Part shown: positions 18,925 to 26,901 of the stretch, in pieces
Position numbering within the stretch: the stretch's first letter is position 1
Layout: each line of letters opens with the position of its first letter
Assembly (NCBI GenBank): GCA_036394575.1
Contig: DASWEY010000082.1
Coordinates: forward strand, 124,001-188,000
From: UKL13-2 sp036394575
GTDB lineage: Bacteria > Pseudomonadota > Gammaproteobacteria > Burkholderiales > Usitatibacteraceae
Direction: 5' to 3'
Length of the DNA: 64,000 nucleotides
Notes under the pieces: generated by a model
What the model was told of the DNA's origin: nothing
Databases searched by the model: none
Seen by the model: the letters and a program-made list of their open reading frames with translations, nothing else
Position numbers and translations under genes: made by a program

Positions 18925-18988
18925 GGGCAGCTGCCGATCTTCCGGTTTCCAGTCTTTCCCCCGTCCCCGCCATGGCGCGCATATTTTG

Positions 18989-19588
18989 ATGCGAACAATC
19001 GTCTATGCGCACGGCTTCAAGAGCGCTTCGCGCTCACGCAAGGCCAGCCAGTTGCGCGACTATCTCCGCGAGCGGCGAATCGATATCGACTATCGCGCGC
19101 CCGATCTGAGTTTTGACCCGCAAATCGCGCTCGCCCGGCTGGAACAGCTTTGTGCAGGCGTTGCCGTGGAAGAACTCACCATTGTCGGCAGCTCCCTGGG
19201 CGGGTTTTATGCGCTGGCGCTCGCGGAAAAACTCGGCTGCCGCGCGGTATTGCTGAATCCATCGATTCGGCCCTTCGATACGCTCGCCCAATACCTCGGC
19301 CGCCAGACCAATCTCCATACCGGCGAGGTGTTCGAGTTCACCGCCGCGCATATCACCGTCTTGCGCAGGCAATTCGTGCCGCAGCCGACGCGACCGGAGC
19401 GCTATCTGCTGGTGGTGGAAACCGGCGATGAAGTCCTTGACTATCGGGCAGCGGTGGCGAACTACGCCGGCGCCGCGCAGATCATCGTCGAGGGCGGCGA
19501 CCATGAACTGAAATCGTTCCCGCAGCATATTCCGGGGCTGCTGGCATTCGCGGGCGTGAAATCGGGCAGGGTGCCCACAATTGATTAA
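18989..19588 (+). CDS. yqiA: YqiA-type alpha/beta-fold esterase
   Basis: A 199-residue small hydrolase. IVYAHGFKSASRSRKA at the N-terminus and the nucleophile elbow VGSSLGGFYA identify the YqiA/YcfP family of alpha/beta hydrolases; the catalytic Ser lies in GSSLGG and a C-terminal GGDHELKSF carries the likely His. The natural substrate is unknown. The position between mpl and the RNase II gene is common in related bacteria. The ATG at 18989 was taken over the preceding TTG. Confidence 0.9.
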   Translation: MRTIVYAHGFKSASRSRKASQLRDYLRERRIDIDYRAPDLSFDPQIALARLEQLCAGVAVEELTIVGSSLGGFYALALAEKLGCRAVLLNPSIRPFDTLAQYLGRQTNLHTGEVFEFTAAHITVLRRQFVPQPTRPERYLLVVETGDEVLDYRAAVANYAGAAQIIVEGGDHELKSFPQHIPGLLAFAGVKSGRVPTID

Positions 19589-19595
19589 GTAAACC

Positions 19596-19651
19596 CCAGC
19601 ATTGGCGCAATTTTTGAGGCATTTTTGCTCCAAACGCCGCGCCAGTGCTGG
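19596..19651. repeat. dispersed palindromic repeat, copy A
   Basis: 56 bases with 13-bp outer arms (CCAGCATTGGCGC and GCGCCAGTGCTGG, one mismatch) around an A/T-rich centre containing TTTTTGAGGCATTTTTGCTC. It lies between the convergent yqiA and gamma-glutamyltransferase genes. Related copies occur at 29074, 41286 and 47155. Confidence 0.8.
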
Positions 19652-19672
19652 AGTTTCATGTTTGGCGCAGAA

Positions 19673-21262
19673 TCAATAGCCTACCACCGCGCCGTCGCTG
19701 CGCTGGTCATAGCCGCCGATCATCATGCCGTCGGTACCGCGGATCAGCGCACCGGCATGACCGACGCTTTCGTCCCATTCGCCCAGCCATTCGATATCGT
19801 GGCCGCGCGCCGCCAGCGCGTTGAATACCGATTGCTCGAAGCGTTTCTCGATCTTCAGTGAATCCGAAGGCGCGCCCCAGGTCCGGCCCAGCAGCCAGCG
19901 CGGGGCGTCGATGGCGGCCTGCGGGCCCATGCCGAACTGGGCGATGCGCGTGAACACCGCGCACTGCGTCTGCGGCTGGCCGTCGCCGCCCATGGTGCCG
20001 TAGGGCATCACGCGGCCGTCGCTGAAACGCATCAGCGCCGGGTTGAGGGTGTGGAACGGTTTCTTGCCGGGTTTCAAGGCCAGCAGCGCAGAGGGGTTCA
20101 GTGAAAAACTCGCGCCGCGGTTTTGCCAGTTGATGCCGGATTCGGCCAGCACCACGCCGGAGCCGAACTCGTGATAAATCGACTGGATGAACGACACCGC
20201 GCGACCCTGCTTGTCGATCACGCCCATCCATACCGTATCACCGGGATGGAGTTGCTTGCCCCAGGGCGCCGCCTTGCTGCGATTCACCTTGGCGGCAAGC
20301 GCGGCGACGATGTCGTCATCCAGCAGGGATTGCGGATGCACGGTCATGTATGCCGGATCGGTGAGGTATTTGTCGCGCACCGAGAACGCGTGCTTGGTCG
20401 CCTCCACGCACAGATGCACATAATCCGCCCCGAGCGGATCGAGACCTTTCAGCGACAGGCGGTCGAGAATGGCCAGAATCAGCAGCGACACCACGCCTTG
20501 TGTGGGCGGCGTCATATTGTTCAGCGTGCCCAGGGTGTGTTTGCGCTCCAGCGGCTCGCGGTACAGGGCTTCGTGTTTTTTCAGGTCGTCGAACGAGATC
20601 GGGCTGCCGACTTTGCCGAGATCGCGCGCGATACTGTCGGCCAGCTCGCCCTGGTAATAATCCGCCAGCCCTTTGCGCGCCAGGTGCTCAAGGGTGCTGG
20701 CGAGGCGCGGCATCTTGAAATTCACGCCGGCCTTGGGCGCTTCGCCATTCACCAGAAAAGTCTCGGCGAAGCCGGGCTGCGATTTCAATTCAGCCGTCTT
20801 GCCCGAGGTGCTGGCGTACTGGCTGTGGGTGACTTTGATGCCGTCGCGCGCATGACGTATTGAATCTTCGAGGATGGCGAACAAGGGCAATTTGCTGCCC
20901 CAGGATTTGGAAATCGCCAGCGCCGCCTCCCAGCCCGACACCGTGCCGGCGACGGTATTGGCCGCCAGCGGGCCGCGGATCGGGATCGCCTTCAGGCCGG
21001 CCGAGGTGTACCAGTCGATGCTGGCCTTGCCGGCCGCCGCGCCGCAGGCGTCGATGGCGATGGGTGGCTTGCCCGGCTCGCTGATCAGCCAGAAGGCATC
21101 GCCGCCGATCGCCGTCATATGCGGATAGACCGTGGCAATGGTGGCGGCCGCGCCGACCATGGCATCGATGGCATTGCCGCCCTCCCGCAGGATGCGCACC
21201 GCGGTTTGGGCGGCTTCGTGATGCGGGGCGGTGGCGATGCCGTTGCGGTAGTGCGTTTCCAT
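19673..21262 (-). CDS. gamma-glutamyltransferase family protein
   Basis: A 529-residue Ntn-hydrolase precursor of the gamma-glutamyltranspeptidase family (YwrD/Ggt-like). Features are the N-terminal HHEAAQTAVRILREGGNAIDAMVGAA, the central self-processing threonine segment (DTVWMGVIDKQGRAVSFIQSIY, preceded by the mature small-subunit start), and the C-terminal YGTMGGDGQPQ. No signal peptide is visible, unlike periplasmic Ggt, which suggests a cytoplasmic enzyme of the YwrD type. It would hydrolyse or transfer gamma-glutamyl groups, possibly linking to the glutathione made by gshAB; the substrate is not provable from sequence. Confidence 0.88.
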   Translation of the reverse strand: METHYRNGIATAPHHEAAQTAVRILREGGNAIDAMVGAAATIATVYPHMTAIGGDAFWLISEPGKPPIAIDACGAAAGKASIDWYTSAGLKAIPIRGPLAANTVAGTVSGWEAALAISKSWGSKLPLFAILEDSIRHARDGIKVTHSQYASTSGKTAELKSQPGFAETFLVNGEAPKAGVNFKMPRLASTLEHLARKGLADYYQGELADSIARDLGKVGSPISFDDLKKHEALYREPLERKHTLGTLNNMTPPTQGVVSLLILAILDRLSLKGLDPLGADYVHLCVEATKHAFSVRDKYLTDPAYMTVHPQSLLDDDIVAALAAKVNRSKAAPWGKQLHPGDTVWMGVIDKQGRAVSFIQSIYHEFGSGVVLAESGINWQNRGASFSLNPSALLALKPGKKPFHTLNPALMRFSDGRVMPYGTMGGDGQPQTQCAVFTRIAQFGMGPQAAIDAPRWLLGRTWGAPSDSLKIEKRFEQSVFNALAARGHDIEWLGEWDESVGHAGALIRGTDGMMIGGYDQRSDGAVVGY

Positions 21263-21384
21263 GGTGCTATTCCTCGAGTATGCAGCTGACCCAGCGGATT
21301 ATGCACGACGCGCCCGGTATAATTCGGCCTCCCGCCTGCGCTTTGGTCTGCAATTTGGCTTTAGGTACTTTCCCCCTCCAGTTC

Positions 21385-23289
21385 ATGAATGTTTTTTACG
21401 AAGAAGACGGCGGCTTCAAAGTCGGGCATGTGATGTCCGATATCGGCACCTCGCTGCAGGTGGAGGCAATCTCCGGCAAGCGCAGCAAGATCAAGGCAAA
21501 CCAGGTGCTGCTGCGTTTTGAAACCGCGCTGGGCGAGTTCCTGCCCGCCGCCGATAAATTCGCCGCCGGGATCGAACCGGATTTCCTATGGGAAGTATGC
21601 GGGCCCGGCGAATTCGGCTGCGAGGATCTGGCGAAGGAATATTTTGGTCACGCACCAACACCCGCGGAATCCGCCGGCGTGGCGATCAAATTGCACGCCG
21701 CCCCCATGTATTTCTACAAACGCGGCAAGGGTCGCTACCAGGCGGCGCCGCCGGAAAATCTGAAGGCCGCCCTGGCCAGCATCGAGCGCAAGCAACGCGA
21801 AGCGGCGCAAATGACCGGCTGGGTGGAACAGCTCAAATCAGGTGTGATGCCCGAGGAAATGCGCCCGCACCTGCCGATGCTGTTGTACAAACCAGACCGC
21901 AATACCCTGTTGGTGAAAGCGGCCGAGGCGGCGGCCGAGGCCACCGGCCTGCCGCTCCCCAAACTGTTTTTCAATGCCGGCGCCTGGCCGGACCGCGCCC
22001 AAGCGCCGCATGACTACCATCTGGGTAAATTTCTCGCCGATTATTTTCCCCGCGGCACGGCTTATCAGGGCGCGATCGACGCCGTGGCGCCCGCCGCTCT
22101 GCCGCCCGCGGGAGTCGAGGCCTACAGTATCGATGACGCCACCACCACCGAAATCGATGATGCCTTCTCGGTGATGCATCTGGCCGACGGCGCGGTCGAG
22201 GTCGGCATCCATATCGCCGCGCCCGCGCTGTTTTTCAGCCGCGACAGCGAACTGGAAAAACTGTCGGTGCAACGCATGTCCACCGTTTATTTCCCGGGCA
22301 ACAAGATCACCATGCTGCCGGATGCGGCGGTGGCATTGGCCACCCTGGCCGAGGGCCGCCGCTGTGCCGCGTTGTCGTTCTACGCCACCTTCGCAAGCAA
22401 TGCGGCTGGCGCTCTTGAATTGGCCGCCACCCGCTCGGCCATCGAGCAGGTGCGCATCGCGCGCAATCTGCGCATCGGCGAGGTGGAACAGTATTTTCAC
22501 GAGGCCGCCATTGCCGCCGGCGCCGCGGAAGGAGAATACGGCGCCGAATTGATTCTGCTGCACCGCCTCGCCCGGGTGCTGGGCCAGCGTCGCGGCAAAA
22601 ATGAAAACGAGCAGGACCGCCTCGATTTCAATTTCGAACTCAGCGACGGCCGCATCGATATCGTGCCGCGCAAGCGCGGCAGCCCGGTCGATACCGTGGT
22701 CTCCGAGTTCATGATCCTGGTGAACAGCGAATGGGGCAAGCTGCTGGCCGACAGCAATGTGGCCGGCATCTACCGCGCCCAGCAGAACCAGAAAACGCGC
22801 ATGACCACCGACGCCGCCCCGCACGAGGGGCTGGGCGTGAAGCAATACGCCTGGTCGTCGTCGCCGCTCAGGCGTTATGTGGACCTCGTCAACCAGCGCC
22901 AGATCATCGCCCTGCTGAAAAATGAAGCGCCGCCCTTCGCCAAACGCTCGCCTGAATTGAACGAGATCACACGCAAATTCGATGTCACTTATGACGCCTA
23001 CGCCGAGATCCAGCGCGAGCTGGAGCGCTATTGGTGCCTGCGCTATCTCGAACAGGAAGGTATCCGGGAATTCGACGCGACCATCATCCGCGACGAACTG
23101 GTGCGCGCCACCGCCTTGCCGCTGATCGTCAAGCTCGACAAGAGCCCCAATCTGCCGGGCAAGACGGCGGTGCGCGTAGCGGTCGGCGAGCTCGATTACT
23201 GGGCGATTTCCGGCGTTTTTACCCTGGTGGAAACCGCGGCGGCGCAGGCCCAGGCAGCAGATGCGGCGGCGGACGCCGAGAATCCATGA
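21385..23289 (+). CDS. RNase II/RNB-family exoribonuclease
   Basis: A 634-residue protein with an RNB catalytic domain. YSIDDATTTEIDDAFSV carries the metal-binding aspartates, and HEGLGVKQYAWSSSPLRRYVDLVNQRQ is the conserved C-terminal RNB motif. The N-terminal part (MNVFYEEDGGFKVGHVMSD) is the short form typical of betaproteobacterial RNB proteins lying next to yqiA/mpl, distinct from E. coli Rnb and Rnr. It probably degrades RNA 3' to 5'. The start was set at the ATG beginning MNVFYEED; an upstream in-frame extension has no support. Confidence 0.9.
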   Translation: MNVFYEEDGGFKVGHVMSDIGTSLQVEAISGKRSKIKANQVLLRFETALGEFLPAADKFAAGIEPDFLWEVCGPGEFGCEDLAKEYFGHAPTPAESAGVAIKLHAAPMYFYKRGKGRYQAAPPENLKAALASIERKQREAAQMTGWVEQLKSGVMPEEMRPHLPMLLYKPDRNTLLVKAAEAAAEATGLPLPKLFFNAGAWPDRAQAPHDYHLGKFLADYFPRGTAYQGAIDAVAPAALPPAGVEAYSIDDATTTEIDDAFSVMHLADGAVEVGIHIAAPALFFSRDSELEKLSVQRMSTVYFPGNKITMLPDAAVALATLAEGRRCAALSFYATFASNAAGALELAATRSAIEQVRIARNLRIGEVEQYFHEAAIAAGAAEGEYGAELILLHRLARVLGQRRGKNENEQDRLDFNFELSDGRIDIVPRKRGSPVDTVVSEFMILVNSEWGKLLADSNVAGIYRAQQNQKTRMTTDAAPHEGLGVKQYAWSSSPLRRYVDLVNQRQIIALLKNEAPPFAKRSPELNEITRKFDVTYDAYAEIQRELERYWCLRYLEQEGIREFDATIIRDELVRATALPLIVKLDKSPNLPGKTAVRVAVGELDYWAISGVFTLVETAAAQAQAADAAADAENP

Positions 23290-23301
23290 CATCCATGCGG
23301 A

Positions 23302-24324
23302 TTGACCGTAAAATTTGACCATGGTTTGTTTGCCGATTGTTCCGAGCGTTTATCCCCTGTGCTGCCGACCTTGATTGACAAGCAGCGCCGCCACGCCGCC
23401 GCCATCGATTCGCGACTGGATGCCATCGCGACCGTACAGCCTCCCCCGGTTTTCCTCAGTATTCAAAAAGCGATTGCGGTGTCGGTGTCGATGCAAACCG
23501 CAATCTGCGTATCTTTGGGCTTGCATCTCCTTATCGGGTTGGGCGTGGGCTTTGCGGGCATCGACCCCGCCTCGTCTATGTCGCCGCACAATGTGATGGA
23601 CGTGGTCCTGGTCAATGCCAAATCGCAGAACCGCCCGCAGAAGGCCGATGCGCTGGCCCAGGCCAATCTCGACGGCGGCGGCAATACCGATGAGGCGCGC
23701 CGCGCCAGGACGCCGCTGCCGGCGGTCAACCAGTCGGCAGCAAAAAACGAAAAGCAGGCGCAGGAACGCGTGAAGCAACTCGAGCAGGAAATGAAAACCC
23801 TGATGACCCAGGCCAGGTCGGATGCCAAGGTCTTGCAGGGCGAATTGAACCAGCAGCCGGCGGGTACGCCGAATTCGGTTTCGGCCTCGGAGCTGATGCA
23901 GAAATCGATCGAGATCGCGCGGTTGGAGGCGCAGATCGCGCGCGAGCACGAGCTGTATCAACAGCGCCCGAAGCGCAAGTATGTGGGTGCCCGGGCCACC
24001 GAATACCGCTTCGCGCAGTATGTCGACAACTGGCGGCTGAAGATCGAGCGTGTCGGCAACCTCAACTACCCGGAAGAGGCGCGCCGCAAGAAGGTCTATG
24101 GCACCCTGCAGCTTACCGTGGCCATCAAGGCCGACGGCGAGGTCGAGGAAATCCAGATCAACCGCTCCTCCGGCAGCAAATTGCTGGACGAGGCGGCCAA
24201 ACGCATCGTGCGGCTGTCCGCGCCCTTCGATCGCTTTCCGGACAACGTCAAGCGCGACACCGACGTGCTGCACATCACCCGCACCTGGATGTTCACCCGC
24301 GGCGATTTGCTGTCGGCGGAATAA
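23302..24324 (+). CDS. TonB-like energy-transducing protein (start uncertain)
   Basis: The C-terminal ~90 residues (YVDNWRLKIERVGNLNYPEEARRKKVYGTLQLTV...GEVEEIQI) form a TonB C-terminal domain. The centre is charged with a coiled-coil segment (QERVKQLEQEMKTLMTQAR), and a single membrane helix precedes it (TAICVSLGLHLLIGLGVGFAG). The longest frame (340 residues, TTG start) puts about 60 residues before the helix; an internal ATG at 23491, right before the helix, would give a more typical TonB of 277 residues. It would couple proton motive force to outer-membrane receptors such as the BtuB-type one in this window, though no ExbB/D genes are adjacent. Confidence 0.8.
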   Translation: MTVKFDHGLFADCSERLSPVLPTLIDKQRRHAAAIDSRLDAIATVQPPPVFLSIQKAIAVSVSMQTAICVSLGLHLLIGLGVGFAGIDPASSMSPHNVMDVVLVNAKSQNRPQKADALAQANLDGGGNTDEARRARTPLPAVNQSAAKNEKQAQERVKQLEQEMKTLMTQARSDAKVLQGELNQQPAGTPNSVSASELMQKSIEIARLEAQIAREHELYQQRPKRKYVGARATEYRFAQYVDNWRLKIERVGNLNYPEEARRKKVYGTLQLTVAIKADGEVEEIQINRSSGSKLLDEAAKRIVRLSAPFDRFPDNVKRDTDVLHITRTWMFTRGDLLSAE

Positions 24325-24355
24325 AATTCAACAGCGACCTGCCCGCAGAGGCAGG

Positions 24356-24398
24356 CTGGATGCGCCTCTCCGAAGGGCATGCCCCAAACGCCGCGTGG
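24356..24398. repeat. possible degenerate copy of the dispersed palindromic repeat
   Basis: Read on the minus strand, this segment contains GCGGCGTTTGG, GCATGCC and a closing GGCGCATCCAG in the same order as copies A and B. Like three of the four clear copies, it lies between convergent genes. Similarity is weak and the outer arms pair poorly. Confidence 0.35.
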
Positions 24399-24441
24399 AT
24401 ATTGGCGTTCCGGGCAGCTGCCTGTTCGGGTTTGCCCGCGC

Positions 24442-25332
24442 CTACAGCAGGCTCTGCCGCACCCGTCGCGACATCGAATCGAAGGCAATCACCATCGCGA
24501 TGATCGCCAGCAGGATGGTCGCCAATCGCCCCCACTGAAACAGCGACACTGCCTCCGACACCAGCAGACCCAGGCCGCCGGCGCCGATCAGGCCGAGCAC
24601 GGTGGAATCGCGGACATTGAATTCCCAGATGTACAGATGGGTGGAGATGAACTTCGGCGTCACGCTGCGCCAGATGGCGAACAGCAGCACGCGGATCGGC
24701 GAGGCGCCCAGGGAGAGGCCGGCTTCAAGCAGGCTGCGTTCGGTGGTTTCGATCGCTTCCGCATACAGCTTGCCGTAGGTGCCCAGCGAATGCGCCGCGA
24801 TCGCCAAGATGCCGGCGCTGGGCCCGAGGCCGATGATGCCGACGAACAGCAGGCCGAACACCAGGGAGTGAATCGAGCGGCAAATATCGAGGATCAGCTT
24901 GGCTGGCCAGGCAACGAGGCGCGGCACCGCCATGTTTTTGGCGACGCCGATGCCAAGCGGCAGGGCGAACAGCGCCGCCAGCAGGGAGCCCAGGGTGGCG
25001 ATCTTGAGCGTGGTCCAGATGGCTGCGGCGAGGCCGTGCAGAAATTTCTGTTCCGATTCGCGCTGGTTCTCCACACGCAGCACGCGGCCGTCATCGGCCT
25101 TGTATTCCAGTTTTTCGTTGCCGAACCAGACGTTCAGAAAACTGGGTTCGGATAATTCGACCGCGGTGTGCTTGAGATTTTCCCAGGGCCTGCGGCCCAA
25201 CGACAGGTCGCCGGCGTTGATCAGGCTGACGAGACAGGCCGCGATCAGCACGGCATAAAGCGCGCTGATCGCCCACAGGCGAATGCGCGTTTTCGCTTCG
25301 TGATCGCCGGTTTGCGGTTTATCGAGGCTCAT
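24442..25332 (-). CDS. phnE: phosphonate-type ABC transporter permease
   Basis: A 296-residue integral membrane protein with an N-terminal helix (ALYAVLIAACLVSLI), a periplasmic loop and five further helices. The EAA-type cytoplasmic loop LLEAGLSLGASPIRVLLFAIWRSVTPKF and the ending GLIGAGGLGLLVSEAV are typical of PhnE. It is the second gene of a phnD-phnE pair, 97 bases downstream of phnD. No PhnC ATPase gene lies nearby: the sides are filled by tonB and the ars operon. Confidence 0.9.
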   Translation of the reverse strand: MSLDKPQTGDHEAKTRIRLWAISALYAVLIAACLVSLINAGDLSLGRRPWENLKHTAVELSEPSFLNVWFGNEKLEYKADDGRVLRVENQRESEQKFLHGLAAAIWTTLKIATLGSLLAALFALPLGIGVAKNMAVPRLVAWPAKLILDICRSIHSLVFGLLFVGIIGLGPSAGILAIAAHSLGTYGKLYAEAIETTERSLLEAGLSLGASPIRVLLFAIWRSVTPKFISTHLYIWEFNVRDSTVLGLIGAGGLGLLVSEAVSLFQWGRLATILLAIIAMVIAFDSMSRRVRQSLL

Positions 25333-25429
25333 GACAGGCCATTATGGCGCACTTGAAATGATGCGCCCGGCGCAGCAGAGGCTGCGGGTGGCGTCGGCTA
25401 AAAATGCGACGCCGCCAGTGAAGGGTCGA

Positions 25430-26305
25430 TTATTTTTTCACCGGCGTCAATTTGCCAGTCGCCAGTCCCGCATCGCGGATCGGCGCGTAATAGCGATTGT
25501 CCTTGGCCACAAAGCCGGTGTAATGGTTAGGCAGCAGATTCGGTTGGGTTTTCAGTTCCACGCCAATGTCTTCCAGCGCCTTGACCAGTCTGGCGGTAAA
25601 CGCCTGGTCCTTGGCCAGTTCGGCGGAAACCGCGAAGGCGTCATTGGGCAGCGGCGCAGAGGTCCAGATGATCTTGCTGTCGGCCGCTTTGATCAGGCCC
25701 TGCTCGATCATCGCATCGCGATTGCGGTTGTAATCCGCGCCGGCATCGAGCTCGCCGCGCGTAACCTGGGTTTCGATCGCCTGATGCTTGGTGTAAATCA
25801 CCTTCGAGAAATAAGTGTCGACATCGAGGCCGCGTTTGAAGAATTCATGGAAGGGAATCAGATAACCCGAGGTCGACCCCTTGTCGCCGAAGGCAAAAGT
25901 CTTGTTCTTCAGGTCCTCGATGCGATTGATGCCGCTGTTCGGATTGGTCACCATGATCGCGAAATACTCGGGCTTGCCGTCGTAAAGAATGGTGGCGACC
26001 GCCTCGGCACCGGCTTGATTGTTGGCCAGCACATAACCCCAGGGGCCCATCAGCGCGAGATCGGTTTCGCTGGAGGCCAGCGATTTGGCCAATCCCTCCC
26101 AGGTATCGACCGTGCGCAGCCTCACCGGCCGGCCCAGCTTCCTGGCCAGATAGTCGGCCAGCGGTTTATAGGTCGCGTCGTTTTTTTCCTTGTCCGGCTG
26201 GAAGAGGCCGACGCCGAATTCCAGCGGGCGCTGCGATTGCGCCGAAGCGGCGCCGGCAGCTAGGGACATCAACAGAATGGCAAGGTGCTTGCAGAATGAT
26301 TTCAA
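25430..26305 (-). CDS. phnD: PhnD-family periplasmic oxyanion-binding protein
   Basis: A 291-residue secreted binding protein. The signal peptide (KHLAILLMSLAAGAASA) is followed by PLEFGVGLFQPDKEKN, a YKPLADYLARKLG segment, DLALMGPWGY, and the ligand loop GDKGSTSGYLIP, which binds the phosph(on)ate oxyanion in the family. The mature protein has no cysteine, so thiol-type arsenite binding as in the PhnD relative AioX is not possible. The start is a TTG (26305) with GGAG eight bases upstream; the frame stays open further but without homology. Transcribed divergently from arsR. The substrate could be phosphonate, phosphite, phosphate or a related arsenic oxyanion; the sequence does not decide. 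Confidence 0.88.
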   Translation of the reverse strand: MKSFCKHLAILLMSLAAGAASAQSQRPLEFGVGLFQPDKEKNDATYKPLADYLARKLGRPVRLRTVDTWEGLAKSLASSETDLALMGPWGYVLANNQAGAEAVATILYDGKPEYFAIMVTNPNSGINRIEDLKNKTFAFGDKGSTSGYLIPFHEFFKRGLDVDTYFSKVIYTKHQAIETQVTRGELDAGADYNRNRDAMIEQGLIKAADSKIIWTSAPLPNDAFAVSAELAKDQAFTARLVKALEDIGVELKTQPNLLPNHYTGFVAKDNRYYAPIRDAGLATGKLTPVKK

Positions 26306-26351
26306 GCGAATCTCCGATAGTCGTAGACAGATGATGAAGTGAAGACGATAC

Positions 26352-26366
26352 GCGATGCAGCATCGC
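26352..26366. promoter_or_regulatory. 7+1+7 perfect inverted repeat upstream of phnD
   Basis: GCGATGC and GCATCGC flank a single A, about 47-61 bases upstream of the phnD start, in the spacer between phnD and arsR. It could be a repressor site for the phnDE promoter or a short hairpin in its leader. No promoter elements were recognised around it. Confidence 0.35.
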
Positions 26367-26478
26367 ATGGATGCGGAATGCTCACGGGCGGCATGCGTCC
26401 GGCGCGCCATTATCTGTCTGTTTCCCCTCGCCTTGCTTACAGCACACCGCAAAGTGGAGACCCGGTTCGGCAAGCCGC

Positions 26479-26507
26479 TTGACAAGCATTAATAATTTCC
26501 ATATTAT
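26479..26507 (+). promoter_or_regulatory. sigma-70 promoter of the ars operon
   Basis: A consensus -35 TTGACA (26479-26484) and a -10 TATTAT (26502-26507) are separated by exactly 17 bases. The expected transcription start, 6-8 bases after the -10, falls at 26513-26515, coinciding with the A of the arsR ATG (26515). No Shine-Dalgarno lies before that ATG, so the arsR message is predicted to be leaderless. Confidence 0.75.
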
Positions 26508-26521
26508 TAGAAATATGGAAA
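26496..26521. promoter_or_regulatory. ArsR operator (inverted repeat over the -10 and start codon)
   Basis: TTTCCATAT (26496-26504) and ATATGGAAA (26513-26521) are perfect 9-base arms separated by 8 bases. They cover the -10 hexamer, the predicted transcription start and the first codons of arsR. The position is ideal for autorepression by ArsR bound as a dimer. Confidence 0.7.
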
Positions 26522-26901
26522 CGAAAGACATGCTCACCGCCTTGGCGGCTCTTGCCCAGGAATCGCGCCTCGCCATTTTCCGCCTGCTGGTCGAGACCGG
26601 TCCGGAAGGTTTGCCGGTCGGGCAGATTGCCGAAAAGCTTGGCTTGGCAAACGCCACCCTGTCGTTTCATCTCAAAGAGCTGACCAGTGCCGGCTTGCTG
26701 GTGGCCGCACCCAATGGGCGCTCGATCGTCTATTCGGCCAATTTCAACACCATGAACGGCGTGATCGGCTATCTGCGCGAAAACTGCTGCGCCGGCGCGA
26801 GCTGCGCCACGATCGTGAATTGCAATCCATCGACCACACGCAAAGCCAGGCCGCCCGCGCCCAAGGCGGTCGCCGCAAATACCAGAAGGAGAACCGCATG
26901 A
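26515..26901 (+). CDS. arsR: ArsR-family arsenical-responsive repressor
   Basis: A 128-residue winged-helix repressor. The DNA-binding helix reads LPVGQIAEKLGLANATLSFHLKEL. The metalloid site is not the ELCVCD helix of the E. coli type; instead cysteines cluster at the C-terminus (Cys91, Cys92, Cys97, Cys103: ENCCAGASCATIVNC), resembling the Acidithiobacillus-type ArsR site. Release of DNA on binding trivalent arsenic is expected. Its stop overlaps the arsI ATG (ATGA). First gene of the five-gene operon arsR-arsI-arsC-aquaporin-arsN1. Confidence 0.92.
   Translation: METKDMLTALAALAQESRLAIFRLLVETGPEGLPVGQIAEKLGLANATLSFHLKELTSAGLLVAAPNGRSIVYSANFNTMNGVIGYLRENCCAGASCATIVNCNPSTTRKARPPAPKAVAANTRRRTA

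Noticed and set aside
18921..18935. Shared CCGGGCAGCTGCC string also seen near 24410
   Set aside because: Only 13 bases, a common GC-rich palindrome, and the surroundings do not align; treated as chance.
26306..26514. A decayed phnC ATPase in the phnD-arsR spacer
   Set aside because: Only about 209 bases and no Walker or signature motif in any frame.
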